The notes under the pieces: model-generated
Seen by the model: the letters and a program-made list of their open reading frames with translations, nothing else
Database searches by the model: none
What the model was told of the DNA's origin: nothing
Shown: positions 20,100-30,243 of the stretch, in pieces
How the letters are laid out: each line of letters begins with the position of its first letter
Position numbering within the stretch: position 1 is the stretch's first letter
Assembly: GCA_947168085.1 (NCBI GenBank)
Contig: CAMVKM010000004.1
Span: 1-39,354, forward strand
DNA from: an uncultured Clostridia bacterium
Lineage (GTDB): Bacteria; Bacillota; Clostridia; Christensenellales; UBA1242
DNA length: 39,354 nucleotides
Direction: 5' to 3'
Made by a program: the position numbers and the translations under genes

Positions 20100-21280
20100 T
20101 AAAAAAATTAAGGATAAGATTTGTTTGTGTTGCGATGGCTGCTGTGGTTTTGGTTTTGGGGCTGATGCTTTTTGTTATTAATATTACAAATTTTCAAAAT
20201 GTTATTAAAAATGCGGACAATGCTCTTTTAAGAATATCAGAAATGAATGCAGAAACTTTTGTTGTAAACGAAAATCCAGCGCCTCAACATGAACCAATGA
20301 GAGAAAGATTTTTTGTTGCCAGCATTGATGCAGATGGGAATTTGAGTGTAGATTTAACGCACTTAGAGTGGATTACAGAAGATGAAGCAAAGCAGATTGC
20401 TCAACAAGCATTTACGCTAAATCAAGAAAATGGTACAGTTAACGATTTTAGATTTTTAGTGTCTTCTGACAAAAAAACTGCGTGGCTTTTGGATTTGAAA
20501 AATGAATTTGAAAATTCAAACAACTTTTTGAAAAACAGTTTGATTGTTGGGGCGGTTGGAATAGTTTTTGTTTTTGTTTTGGTTGTTGTTTTTTCAAGAT
20601 TTGTTTTAAAGCCTGTTGAACAAAGTTATAAAAAACAAAAAGAGTTTATCACAAACGCTGCTCACGAACTCAAAACTCCGCTTACAGTAATTTCTCTTAA
20701 TAATGAACTCTGCGAGATGAAATTTGGAAAAAATGAAAACGCAGAAATTATTTCAATGCAAATAAAAAAACTCAAAGTTATGGTTCAAAATCTTTTAACA
20801 CTTTCACGAATTGACGAACAAGTTTTACAGCCAAAGAAAGAAAAACTTGATTTTTCAAATCTGTGTGAAAACTCTTTAAAAGAATTTGAAGAAGTTTTAA
20901 AAGCTGATGGTAAAACTTTTGAAAAGAAGATTGAAAAAGAATGTTTTATTCTGGGTGACGAAACATTTTTAAAACAACTTTTGTCTATATTTTTGGAAAA
21001 CGCATGCAAATATGCAGAAAACAAAACAGTTTTTGAGGTATTTAAAGAAAACAAGAAAATTATTTTAAGGATTTTGAATGATACAAAAATGGAAGATGGT
21101 AACATGGAAAAATGTTTTGACAGATTTTACAGAAGTGAAGATGCAAGGGCTTCAAATATTGAAGGAAGTGGAATTGGGCTTTCTGTGGCAAAAGAACTTT
21201 CCATTTTAGTTGGTGTAAAATTAAATGCGTTTGTTAAAGATAAAATGTTTGTGATTGAACTTGAGTTAAAACAGGCCTAA
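20096..21280 (+). CDS. Sensor histidine kinase
   Basis: N-terminal TM; KEFITNAAHELKTPLTVI H-box; ENACKYAEN N-box; GSGIGLSVAKEL G-box; 4-nt overlap with the regulator. Confidence 0.95.
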   Translation: MIKKLRIRFVCVAMAAVVLVLGLMLFVINITNFQNVIKNADNALLRISEMNAETFVVNENPAPQHEPMRERFFVASIDADGNLSVDLTHLEWITEDEAKQIAQQAFTLNQENGTVNDFRFLVSSDKKTAWLLDLKNEFENSNNFLKNSLIVGAVGIVFVFVLVVVFSRFVLKPVEQSYKKQKEFITNAAHELKTPLTVISLNNELCEMKFGKNENAEIISMQIKKLKVMVQNLLTLSRIDEQVLQPKKEKLDFSNLCENSLKEFEEVLKADGKTFEKKIEKECFILGDETFLKQLLSIFLENACKYAENKTVFEVFKENKKIILRILNDTKMEDGNMEKCFDRFYRSEDARASNIEGSGIGLSVAKELSILVGVKLNAFVKDKMFVIELELKQA

Positions 21281-21290
21281 ATGGTTATAT

Positions 21291-21318
21291 AAAAGGGATG
21301 TGATATCCCTTTTTTTGA
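21291..21318 (+). terminator. Terminator after two-component system
   Basis: AAAAGGGAT-GTG-ATATCCCTTTTTTT. Confidence 0.6.
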
Positions 21319-21364
21319 AAAAAAATAAAAGAATTTAAAAAAATAATTGAAAAAACTTAAAATT

Positions 21365-21402
21365 TTAAGTTAATTTAAGTTAATCTTTAAGTAAAATTAA
21401 GG
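21365..21402 (+). promoter_or_regulatory. Direct-repeat operator, candidate response-regulator site
   Basis: TTAAG(T/G) at 21365, 21375, 21387 and 21397 (10-12 bp periodicity) just upstream of TAAAAT (21412). Confidence 0.5.
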
Positions 21403-21472
21403 TTTCTCCTTTAAAATGTGGTTGTCTTAATCAAAAAGGCATAACAAAATCGCATTTTAGGAGGAATTAAAA

Positions 21473-22192
21473 ATGTCTAATACATTTGAAAGAAAAGAAA
21501 TTAAATATGTTTTAAGTAAAAAACAATATGAAGAAATTTTGAATGAGGTGGAAAAACACTGTACAAAAGATAATTTGTCTTTGTCTACAATACAAAGTAT
21601 TTACTATGACACACCAAACTATGAAATAATCAGAAAGTCCATTGAAAAGCCTGATTACAAAGAAAAATTAAGGTCTCGAAGCTATGGACTTGCAAATGAC
21701 AAAAGCGAAATATTTTTTGAATTAAAGAAAAAATATGACGGAATCGTTTACAAAAGAAGAATAAAAACAAATCAAACCAAAATAGACCAAATCCTAAAAT
21801 ATCCCTATTCTTTTGAAAATGCTGACCAAATAACAAGAGAAATTGCAAATTTTGCAACAAACTATGAAAATTTAGCACCCAAGTATTTGATTATTTATGA
21901 CAGGATTGCTTTAAAAGGTGAAAATGATTTAAGAATTACTTTTGACCAAAATCCAAGATATAGAACAACAGATTTAAATTTAACAACCAGTTTAGATGGA
22001 GCCCCTCTTTTGGGTGAGGGCGAAGTTATAATGGAAGTTAAAACAAGCACGGCTATGCCACTTTGGCTTGCTCATCTTTTGAGCGAGAAAAAGGCATACA
22101 AGCAAAGCTTTTCAAAGGTCGGCCAAGCCTATAAACTTGACATGTTAAGCAAACTTTCACTCAAACAGTCAAGAATGTTTGCTTGTGCTTAA
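21473..22192 (+). CDS. VTC domain-containing protein (polyphosphate polymerase-like)
   Basis: ERKEIKYVLSKKQYEEIL...SIYYDTPNYEIIRKSIEKPDYKEKLRSRSYG...VYKRRIKT...GEGEVIMEVKT. Confidence 0.85.
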   Translation: MSNTFERKEIKYVLSKKQYEEILNEVEKHCTKDNLSLSTIQSIYYDTPNYEIIRKSIEKPDYKEKLRSRSYGLANDKSEIFFELKKKYDGIVYKRRIKTNQTKIDQILKYPYSFENADQITREIANFATNYENLAPKYLIIYDRIALKGENDLRITFDQNPRYRTTDLNLTTSLDGAPLLGEGEVIMEVKTSTAMPLWLAHLLSEKKAYKQSFSKVGQAYKLDMLSKLSLKQSRMFACA

Positions 22193-22218
22193 AGATTAAA
22201 ATAAAAGGAGAAAATATT

Positions 22219-22896
22219 ATGGATATTTTTGCATCAATTTTTGATGGTGGGCTAACTGCTCTTACATTTTTAGAAATGTTTTTAGCTGCCATTGTAATGG
22301 GAGTTGCAATTGCTTTTATGAGCAAATATAAATCCAACTCCTCAAAAGGATTTTTTATAACACTTTCAATATTGCCGATATGTGTTGCTATGGTGATTTG
22401 CCTTGTAAGTGGAAATATTGGGGCTGGAATTGCTGTTGCTGGAGCGTTTGCTTTAATAAAATTTAGATCTGTTCAAGGAAAAGCGCAAGAAATCGTTTCA
22501 ATCTTTATTGCAATGGCGACAGGGCTTGCGTTTGGACTTGGTTATATTGCTTATGGTGTTATTTTTGGACTGATTGCTGGATTTTTTATGATGACACTTA
22601 CCAAACTACATGTTTTTGATAAAAAAACTGAATCTAATGATAAACTTATCAAAATAACAGTTCCAGAAGATATTGATTATGCAACAGCTTTTGAAGATGT
22701 TTTTCAAAAATACACTTTAAGTCATGAACTTTTAAAAGCAAAACTCACAAATCTTGGATCTATGTATAAGGCACATTTTAAAATTAAATTAAAAGATAAA
22801 AATGACCAAAAGAAATTTTTGGATGAAATAAGGGTTATAAATAAAAATTTAGAAATAAAAATAGAAAGCCCTGAACTAGACAGGCTTTCGCTTTAA
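22219..22896 (+). CDS. DUF4956-like membrane protein
   Basis: Multiple TM; AGAFALIKFRSVQGKAQEIVSIFIAMATGLAFGLGYI; start at 22219 after AAAAGGAG. Confidence 0.85.
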   Translation: MDIFASIFDGGLTALTFLEMFLAAIVMGVAIAFMSKYKSNSSKGFFITLSILPICVAMVICLVSGNIGAGIAVAGAFALIKFRSVQGKAQEIVSIFIAMATGLAFGLGYIAYGVIFGLIAGFFMMTLTKLHVFDKKTESNDKLIKITVPEDIDYATAFEDVFQKYTLSHELLKAKLTNLGSMYKAHFKIKLKDKNDQKKFLDEIRVINKNLEIKIESPELDRLSL

Positions 22897-22906
22897 AGGA
22901 GATATT

Positions 22907-25747
22907 ATGATAAATTTAAAATCAAGAAAAAGTTTTTTAATAAGTTTTTTGGCGCTTCTTTTATTTGTGCCACTGATTTTTTGCGCGTGCAATTCCGAGA
23001 ACACAAAAACCGAAAAAGAAACACCTACTCTTGAAATTGCAGACATTTCAAAAACATATGACGGGACAGCGGCTGCTATAAGTTATGAAACCAATTCAAA
23101 CGGAGAAGTTACAATTGTCTATAAAGGATATGACGCTGATGATAGTACTTATACAGATACTGCCCCAACAAATGCTGGAACTTATGTGGTGAAAGTGTCT
23201 GTTGCTGAATCTGACACCTACAAAGCAATTTCAGGCATAAAATCATTTACAATTTCAAAAGCAACGCCAACATACACAACACCAGAAACTGTTGCATTAC
23301 TTTCTGGAGAAACACTTGACACAATAGACCTTTCCTCTTTTGGACTTGAATGGCAAACTCCAAAAGTTGTTGTAACAGAAGCTGGAATATATTATGCAAG
23401 TTTTACACCGACAGACACCTCAAACTTTGAAACAGTTCAAAATATAGCTATAAATGTTGAAATTGTACAAACACAGGTTGAAATTCCAACCGTTACAAAC
23501 ACTAGCTTTGAGTTTAATGGCTCTTTGCATGGCCCAAATATAAGTTATGATAGCACTCAAGTAGCTGTTTCTGGAACATTAACTGAAACAAATGTTGGAA
23601 CCTATTGCATTCAATTTTCAAGGCTTGAAGAAAATACTGCTTGGAGTGATGGGACTACTGGAGATAAAACTTTTTATTGGTCAATTGAAGCCATTTCTGT
23701 TGATTGCCCAACTTTAAGCGAAACAAGTTTTGATTATGACGAAACACAAAAAACAGTCAGCCTCTCAGGATTTGATTCAGACACCATGCAAATTGTATCA
23801 AGCACGCTAAGTGCTACAGAGCCTGGAACATATAGTGTGGTTGTTGCACTGCTTGATAATGTTAACTATTGTTGGAGTGATGGAACAACTTCAAACAAAA
23901 TTTTAACTTGGACAATTGTTGATACATCTTATGATTTTGAAATAACATGTTCTGAAGGAACACAAAATGCATACACCATAACTCAAGACGAAACAACCGG
24001 TGAATATATTGTTCAGTTTACAAATGTTTCTTCCGATAGTGTTTATTCAATATCTGGAAATTTAAATGGACACATTGAAATAGACACTGGTGATGATTAT
24101 AAATTTGAACTTGAATTAAATGGTGTTACAATCGCCAGTAACACAACTGCCCCAATTCAAATTCTTTCAGGAGATAAAGTTCAAATCACAGCAAAGAAAA
24201 ACACTACAAACACCATTTTAGATAGTCGTGAAAATATAAGCGAAGATGAGTCACAGTATTCTTCAGCAATCTATGCAACCGTTGATCTTGTTCTTGGAGG
24301 AAAAGGAACACTTAATGTTACAAGCGAAAATAATAACGGAATTCACACAAAAGATGATTTAGAAGTGAAAAATTTGACACTTAATGTAAGTTGTATCGAT
24401 AATGCTTTAAAAGGAAATGACAGCGTAACCATTACAAGCGGAACTTTAACTTTAATTGCAAGACAAGGCGATGGAATTAAAACAACAAATAGTGATATTT
24501 CATCAAAAGGAAATCAAAGAGGAACAATTGCTCTTGATGGCGGAACTATAACAATTTATGCTGCTTGTGATGGAATTGATGCTGCCTATGATGTTACAAT
24601 TGCCTCTGACGTTACACTAAATGTTTACACAGACAAATATTCAAGTTATTCTGAAGAAGTAACAGCTGTTACAGATGGAACATATTACATTCGCTCAACT
24701 TCTTCAAGTTATAAGTATTCATTAAAATACACAACCTCAAATGGAACTGTTTGGGCAAATGCAAGTTACTATACTTCTGTTCGAAGTGGTGGCCCAGGTG
24801 ATGGGAAAACTTATTATTACTACAAAGTTAACAAACCATCAAATGCAACAAGTTTTGTTGTCTATGCTTACACATCTTCTCAATCACAAGGACAATCAAG
24901 CTCTTATAGTGCAGTTTCTTCAACTAAGGCATTAAATTCAAGTTATGACACAATCGCAGTCACAGTTAGTTCATCCAGTATTTCAACGAGTTGGACAAAC
25001 TACACAACACAGCAAGGTCCTGGCGGAATAAATCAGGGTAATTCAAATAAAGGTGATTACTCAACAAAAGGTATAAAAGCAAACAATCAAATCACCATTT
25101 CTGGTGGAACAATTTTTATAAAATCTTATGATGACGCAATTCATGCAAACAATGATGAAAGCCTTGAAAATGGAAGTACACCTGTTGGAAACGTAACAAT
25201 TTCTGGTGGAACGATTACACTTTATTCAAATGACGACGCAATTCATGCCGATGGAACACTTTTAATTTCTGGCGGAACTACTATAATTACAACCGCCTAG
25301 GAAGGGATCGAAGGAAACATCATAACCATCACAGACGGTAGTATTACGGTTAAAGCAAGCGATGATGGAGTAAATGCCCAAAGCCAAATCAATGTTTCTG
25401 GAGGAAGGCTTGATGTATCAGTTAGTGCAAACGGAGATACTGATGGCATTGATTCAAATGGTGGCATAACAATCACTGGCGGAATTGTTATCACTCGTGG
25501 ACCAAACAGCGAAATGGCATCACCTATTGATGCTGATGGGACTATTAGAATTAGTGGTGGAACTCTTGTGGTAGTGGGGTATTGCCCAAATATTTCCTCA
25601 AACCTTACAAAAACGCAAAGTTCGAATGGACTAACATCAGGAAATCACACCATAAGTGTTGGAGGACAAACAATAAGTTATTCAAATGCAAGTTCTTATA
25701 GTGGAAAAACAACCGTGTTTGGTTCAAGTTCGGCCACAATAAACTAA
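22907..25747 (+). pseudogene. Lipoprotein with MBG/Ig-like repeats and DUF4353-like beta-helix; in-frame TAG at 25298-25300
   Basis: Lipobox LIFCAC; ISGGTI/NDDAIHAD repeats; the ORF ends at TAG but the same frame stays open and homologous-looking to the TAA at 25745-25747. Confidence 0.75.
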
Positions 25748-25749
25748 CA

Positions 25750-25786
25750 TAAAAGCATTACACAAAATGTAATGCTTTTTGTTTTA
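25750..25786 (+). terminator. Terminator
   Basis: AAAAGCATTAC-ACAAAAT-GTAATGCTTTTT. Confidence 0.8.
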
Positions 25787-25791
25787 AAAAT

Positions 25792-25820
25792 AAGACAAAT
25801 AAAAAATTTTATGTTATACT
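25792..25820 (+). promoter_or_regulatory. Possible promoter upstream of the distal immunity cassette
   Basis: AAGACA-17 bp-TATACT. Confidence 0.35.
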
Positions 25821-25943
25821 CTTAAATAGAGGTAAAACAGAAATGGAAACTATACAAAATTCTATTTTAAAAAAATAAAAGACTAGCAAATTGAGGAGAA
25901 TTTTTGGTCTTTTTTATATGCAAAAAGTATGCAATAAAAATAG

Positions 25944-26003
25944 CAAAATATTTTACACTATGGAAAACTAAAAAATAATACATTATTAGGAGGATGGACA
26001 TAA
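25944..26003 (+). pseudogene. Vestigial toxin C-terminal tail (QNILHYGKLKNNTLLGGWT*)
   Basis: In-frame between TAG (25941) and TAA (26001-26003), which overlaps the immunity ATG; GKLKNNT matches GRLKNTT of the 17025 toxin tail. Confidence 0.45.
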
Positions 26004-26341
26004 TGATAATTTATGATAAAGTAAAGGTTATCAATGATAGACCAGAATATTTAGAATGGGGAGTAAAAAAGGGAATGATTGGAAGAATTTGCACAGCAGA
26101 AATTAGAGATAATGATTTTGAAGTTTGTTTTATAGATGAAAACATGATTAAAGATGATATAATCATTCCAATAAAAATAAAAGATTTAGAATTTGTTGAG
26201 CGTGGTTTTGGGACAATGGAAACTGTTTGGGATGAGCTTCCAAGCAAAGACCCAAGATGGTGGTGCCAGGTTGAAGATGGGTTTATAAAAAACTTTAAAG
26301 GAGAAAAGAAAAACAAGATTCCTTATGACTATGATTCTTAA
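26003..26341 (+). CDS. Orphan putative immunity protein, DUF4926-like
   Basis: MIIYDKVKVINDRPEYLEWGVKKGMIGRI; C-terminus near-identical to 17663..18013; start at 26003 fits the AGGAGG spacing. Confidence 0.7.
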   Translation: MIIYDKVKVINDRPEYLEWGVKKGMIGRICTAEIRDNDFEVCFIDENMIKDDIIIPIKIKDLEFVERGFGTMETVWDELPSKDPRWWCQVEDGFIKNFKGEKKNKIPYDYDS

Positions 26342-26351
26342 ATGTTTCGAT

Positions 26352-27440
26352 TTAGAATTCTTGTGGGTAGTCAACAAAAGCACCCTTTGGGTGTTTTTTT
26401 TGTTTTGATTTTTTTGTTCTTTTTTTGGCTAGAAAAACAAAAAACATAAACACAAAGCCAAAAAACCCCAAAATTGGATAGACAACTTGAATAAACAAAT
26501 TAAAACCAATGCCGCTAAAAACAAGTGCCACAAGGCTTGCAAGGGTGGTCATTAAAATTGGGCTGCCAAAATAGGTTTTTAGCCAGTTTGAAATGGTGTA
26601 GAGCATTGCAAACGAAGTTGTGAGCAGCCCCAGCCAAATAACGCAAAGCGAAAAAATTCCAAGCATCAAATTTTGGCTTAGGGCAATGTCCACAACCGGC
26701 ATGTTTGAAGCAAAAGATGTTGGGTTTAAAAAAAGTAGCATCAAAAGAAACACAAGTGCCAAAAACAGCAAAATGGAGCCAATAAGACTTCCCAAAACAA
26801 TTTCTTTTTTTTCATATTCTTTGCCTATTCTTGAAAAAACAAAGCCAGCAAAAAACATGTTGCTGCCCAAAAACAAAAGTGAAAACAAAATGCTGTTTGA
26901 AAATTGTTTTGGGTTTGTTGCTTCAATTTGAAAAGAAGTGCCACTTTTGGCTTCAAACACAAAAACCAAAACAATCATTAAGATTAAAAGTGGAACAACA
27001 AAAGCATTTGTTTTTGTTAGCCCCCTAAAGCCAAAACAAACAACCAAAATGCAAACAAATGCGCTTAAAACTCCAGCAAGGCGATAAGGAAAGTTTGGCA
27101 CAACAATTTCAAACAAACTGTCTGCTCCGGCAAACATTGATGAAAGCATTGCAAGGTTTGAAAGCACTAAAAAAATTTCCATAACACTAGACAATTTGCC
27201 AAAAGAGATAAAAGTTGCTTCTTGCACACTTTTTATTTGAAATGTTTTGCCAAAAGAAAAAAACAAAAGGCACGAAAAGAAAAACAAAACACAAACCAAA
27301 ATTGCTGAAAAAATTGATGCTGAGCCAAACCTTGCAAAGTAAAACCAAATTTCTTTTCCGGAAGCAAAACCAGCGCCAACAAGTGTTCCAAAAATTGTGA
27401 TTCCAACAAACATTGCGTTACAAAAATTTTGTTTGGTCAT
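26352..27440 (-). CDS. YkvI-like membrane transporter family protein
   Basis: GTLVGAGFASGKEIWFYFARFG, about 10 TM segments. Confidence 0.75.
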   Translation of the reverse strand: MTKQNFCNAMFVGITIFGTLVGAGFASGKEIWFYFARFGSASIFSAILVCVLFFFSCLLFFSFGKTFQIKSVQEATFISFGKLSSVMEIFLVLSNLAMLSSMFAGADSLFEIVVPNFPYRLAGVLSAFVCILVVCFGFRGLTKTNAFVVPLLILMIVLVFVFEAKSGTSFQIEATNPKQFSNSILFSLLFLGSNMFFAGFVFSRIGKEYEKKEIVLGSLIGSILLFLALVFLLMLLFLNPTSFASNMPVVDIALSQNLMLGIFSLCVIWLGLLTTSFAMLYTISNWLKTYFGSPILMTTLASLVALVFSGIGFNLFIQVVYPILGFFGFVFMFFVFLAKKRTKKSKQKKHPKGAFVDYPQEF

Positions 27441-29020
27441 AATTTTTCCACCTGCTTTTGTGATAGTAACATATCTTTTAAAAATTTTTCATCAGTTTTA
27501 AAAAATTGGCAAGCAACAAAAAAAACTTTTGGCCACGGAAAAAGCAAAAAACAAGCAGCTGTTGATGAATTTTGTGGCACCAAAAACTGGTTGTTTTTGT
27601 TTTGTTTGGCTCTTTGCATAATTTGTTTTAAAAGTCCCATTTCAGGGAAAAAACACTCGCAAAAACTGATTGCTTTAGCGGCAGCTTTTTTAAGTTTTCC
27701 AAGGGATTGAAGTTCTTTTTGTGTTAAACAAAAACTTGAAACATGGTTGTTTGAAACCAAAAATATGTTGCAAAAATTTTCAGACAAAAGTGCGTTTTTG
27801 CAAATTGCAAATTTTTGTTTTGCTGGCATTTTTTGTATCAAAAGTTTTTGCATCAAAGTTTTTGTGTCTGCATTTTTAACACCACAAATTGCGCGTGATG
27901 CAACATTTGAAACATCAAAATTTTGAAGCGAAAAACACCATTCTGTGTCCAGCAAAAGTGTGTGCGATTTTTTTAAATGTTCAACAAAATTTCCAGAAAA
28001 AAACACTTCCATCAAGTTTTCAAGTTTTTGTTTTTCAATGTCTTTTGGCAATTTTTTTAGCATTTCAAAATCTTGCCGGTTTGATTTAAAAAGTTCTAAA
28101 AAAAACTCATAAATCGGGTTTTCAAAATCAAGCCATCTTGCGTTTTGAAGATGAAAAATTGCGTTTTGGCTGTCTTTTAAATTTTGGCAAACAAGGGCGC
28201 AAAAAAGATGTGATTTTGGGTTAAATTCATCAATTTTTTGCCATTTTTCAAAACAAGTTTTTGCAAAACTAAAATCTTTTTGTTTTGCAAAAAACACTCC
28301 AATTTTTTCTAGGTCTTTTGGTTTTTGTGTTTGAAGTTGTTTTAGTTTTTCGCAAATTTTTTGTTTTGAAATTGGGTTTTCATAGGCCGAAAACAAAACA
28401 AGGTTTGCTTCCACACTGCTGGGGTTTTGTTCAAGTGCTTTTTTTGCAAATTTTTTTGCGCTAAAAATGTCTTTTTCTTTTAGTGAACACACACTTAAAA
28501 GCACACATGTTCTTTCATCTTGCAAAAGTCCAAAAAGAATTGTTTTTGCTTCGTTTAGTTTGTTTTGCAAAATCAAAAGCTCGGCTTGTTTTTGCAAACT
28601 TTGTGTTTCAAATTTTGGATTGTCCATTTGCTTTTTTATGTGCTGGGTCCACGCAAGCACAGCACTTGAAAAAAGATTAAAAACATCAAAATCAAGTGTT
28701 TTTTCAAAATAGTCTAAAGCAAGTGAAAAATCTTTTTGCTCTGCCAAATTTTTTCCAATACCAAAAAATGCTGCGGCTTTCAGGCTTGGACATTTTAGTG
28801 TTTTAAAAAAGTAAAACAAACTTTGCTCATATTGTTTCATTGCAAAAAAAGTTTCTGCCAAAATCAAATTTAGTTCCATGCGTCCATTTTTTGTTTTTGC
28901 GTGAGCCATTGCCGCTTTTGCTGTTTCCAAAACACCCCAAAGGTCGTTTGCTTGTTTGCGCTTTTCCAAAAGTGTTAAGTAATATTTTAGGTTATGTTTA
29001 AACTTTAAAATTTTTGCCAT
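27437..29020 (-). CDS. TPR-repeat protein
   Basis: Helical repeats (AMKQYEQSLFYFFKTLK, AEQKDFSLALDYFEKTL); ATGA overlap with the YkvI-like gene. Confidence 0.7.
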   Translation of the reverse strand: MAKILKFKHNLKYYLTLLEKRKQANDLWGVLETAKAAMAHAKTKNGRMELNLILAETFFAMKQYEQSLFYFFKTLKCPSLKAAAFFGIGKNLAEQKDFSLALDYFEKTLDFDVFNLFSSAVLAWTQHIKKQMDNPKFETQSLQKQAELLILQNKLNEAKTILFGLLQDERTCVLLSVCSLKEKDIFSAKKFAKKALEQNPSSVEANLVLFSAYENPISKQKICEKLKQLQTQKPKDLEKIGVFFAKQKDFSFAKTCFEKWQKIDEFNPKSHLFCALVCQNLKDSQNAIFHLQNARWLDFENPIYEFFLELFKSNRQDFEMLKKLPKDIEKQKLENLMEVFFSGNFVEHLKKSHTLLLDTEWCFSLQNFDVSNVASRAICGVKNADTKTLMQKLLIQKMPAKQKFAICKNALLSENFCNIFLVSNNHVSSFCLTQKELQSLGKLKKAAAKAISFCECFFPEMGLLKQIMQRAKQNKNNQFLVPQNSSTAACFLLFPWPKVFFVACQFFKTDEKFLKDMLLSQKQVEKL

Positions 29021-29275
29021 AACAAGATTGTATGTTTTAACTTTTTTAAAAAGAATTTTAAAACAAAAAAAGCCTAGTTTTCTACTGTTTAAAACTAACA
29101 GAATATGGGCAAAAAAAGCACATTAATTAAAATTTAATTTGTTCTTTCCATTTTTAGTTTTTTGTTATGAAACAAAATATAAAAAATTTATGAACAAATA
29201 AAACATTTTTTGTTTTGCTTGCTAAAACATTAACTTTATGCTATAATGATGGTACAGTTTTTTGGAGGAAGTAAA

Positions 29276-30136
29276 ATGAAAAACGATTTACACATAAGAA
29301 CTAACATTTCTGCAAGCTCAAACAAAGAAATGAATTGGGAAAAAGTTTTGTTAAAAGCACAAGAAAATGGGCTTGAACGCATTTCTATCACCGATTTTGA
29401 CACGTGTCTTTTTTCTGTTATAAAAAAAATTGTTTCACCAACCAAGTTTTTTAAAGGTGAAATTATTGACGGAATGGAATGTGATGTTTGTTACAATGGA
29501 ATCACTTTTGAACTTCTTGCCTACAACTTTGATGTGGACAAAACTTTTGAGTGGTCAAAAAAAACATATGGAACTTTGGAGACTAGACAAACAAAACTCA
29601 AAGATCTTTTGCTGGCAAAACTAAACAAAACAAATCTTACACAAAACAAAGTAATAAGCTTTGATCCCAAACAAGAATTTGCACATAATTATGTTTATAA
29701 TCTTATTAATAACAAAAATAATGCAAAGTTTTTCGCTGAGTATGAAATTAAAACAAGTTCTGACTTTTATCGTCAAAGCACGACAAATCAAAAATTTCCA
29801 CTTTATATAAATACAGGAGCAATTTGGCCAGAACCAAGTAAAGTTATTAAATTTATTCATTCGGTTGGTGGAATTATTGTGCTTGCACATCCTTTTAAAT
29901 ATAAAAATAAAATTAAAGTTACAGATCTTTTGAATTTTGCAAAAGAAAATAAAATAGATGGAATTGAATGTTATCACCCAGACCACACTAAAGAAGAAAT
30001 TCAGCAACTTTTGAAATTTGCAAAGAACAACAAAATGCTTGTTACTGGCGGTAGTAATTTTAATGGTACAGAAAACTATAACACCATGGGCATAAAAAAC
30101 ATTGATGCTAAACAAAAAGAAATTTTTAAAAAATAA
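29276..30136 (+). CDS. PHP-fold protein with degenerate metal-site motifs
   Basis: DLHIRTNIS, ITDFDTC, LAHPFKYK, GIECYHPDHT, GSNFNGT; start at 29276 after TTTGGAGGAAG. Confidence 0.75.
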   Translation: MKNDLHIRTNISASSNKEMNWEKVLLKAQENGLERISITDFDTCLFSVIKKIVSPTKFFKGEIIDGMECDVCYNGITFELLAYNFDVDKTFEWSKKTYGTLETRQTKLKDLLLAKLNKTNLTQNKVISFDPKQEFAHNYVYNLINNKNNAKFFAEYEIKTSSDFYRQSTTNQKFPLYINTGAIWPEPSKVIKFIHSVGGIIVLAHPFKYKNKIKVTDLLNFAKENKIDGIECYHPDHTKEEIQQLLKFAKNNKMLVTGGSNFNGTENYNTMGIKNIDAKQKEIFKK

Positions 30137-30157
30137 AATAGTAAATCTTATATAAAA

Positions 30158-30200
30158 AAAGAACCTAGCTAATTTTTGTTAGTTAGATTCTTTTTTATTT
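30158..30200. terminator. Bidirectional terminator
   Basis: AAAGAACCTAGCTAA-TTTTTG-TTAGTTAGATTCTTTTTT. Confidence 0.6.
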
Positions 30201-30243
30201 TGCTAGTTTCAAAATGGTTAACTCTTTTTAGACTTTTTGTTTT

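Noticed and set aside
25298-25300. TAG recoded as a sense codon genome-wide
   Set aside because: gyrB ends in TAG at the expected C-terminus, so TAG acts as a normal stop here
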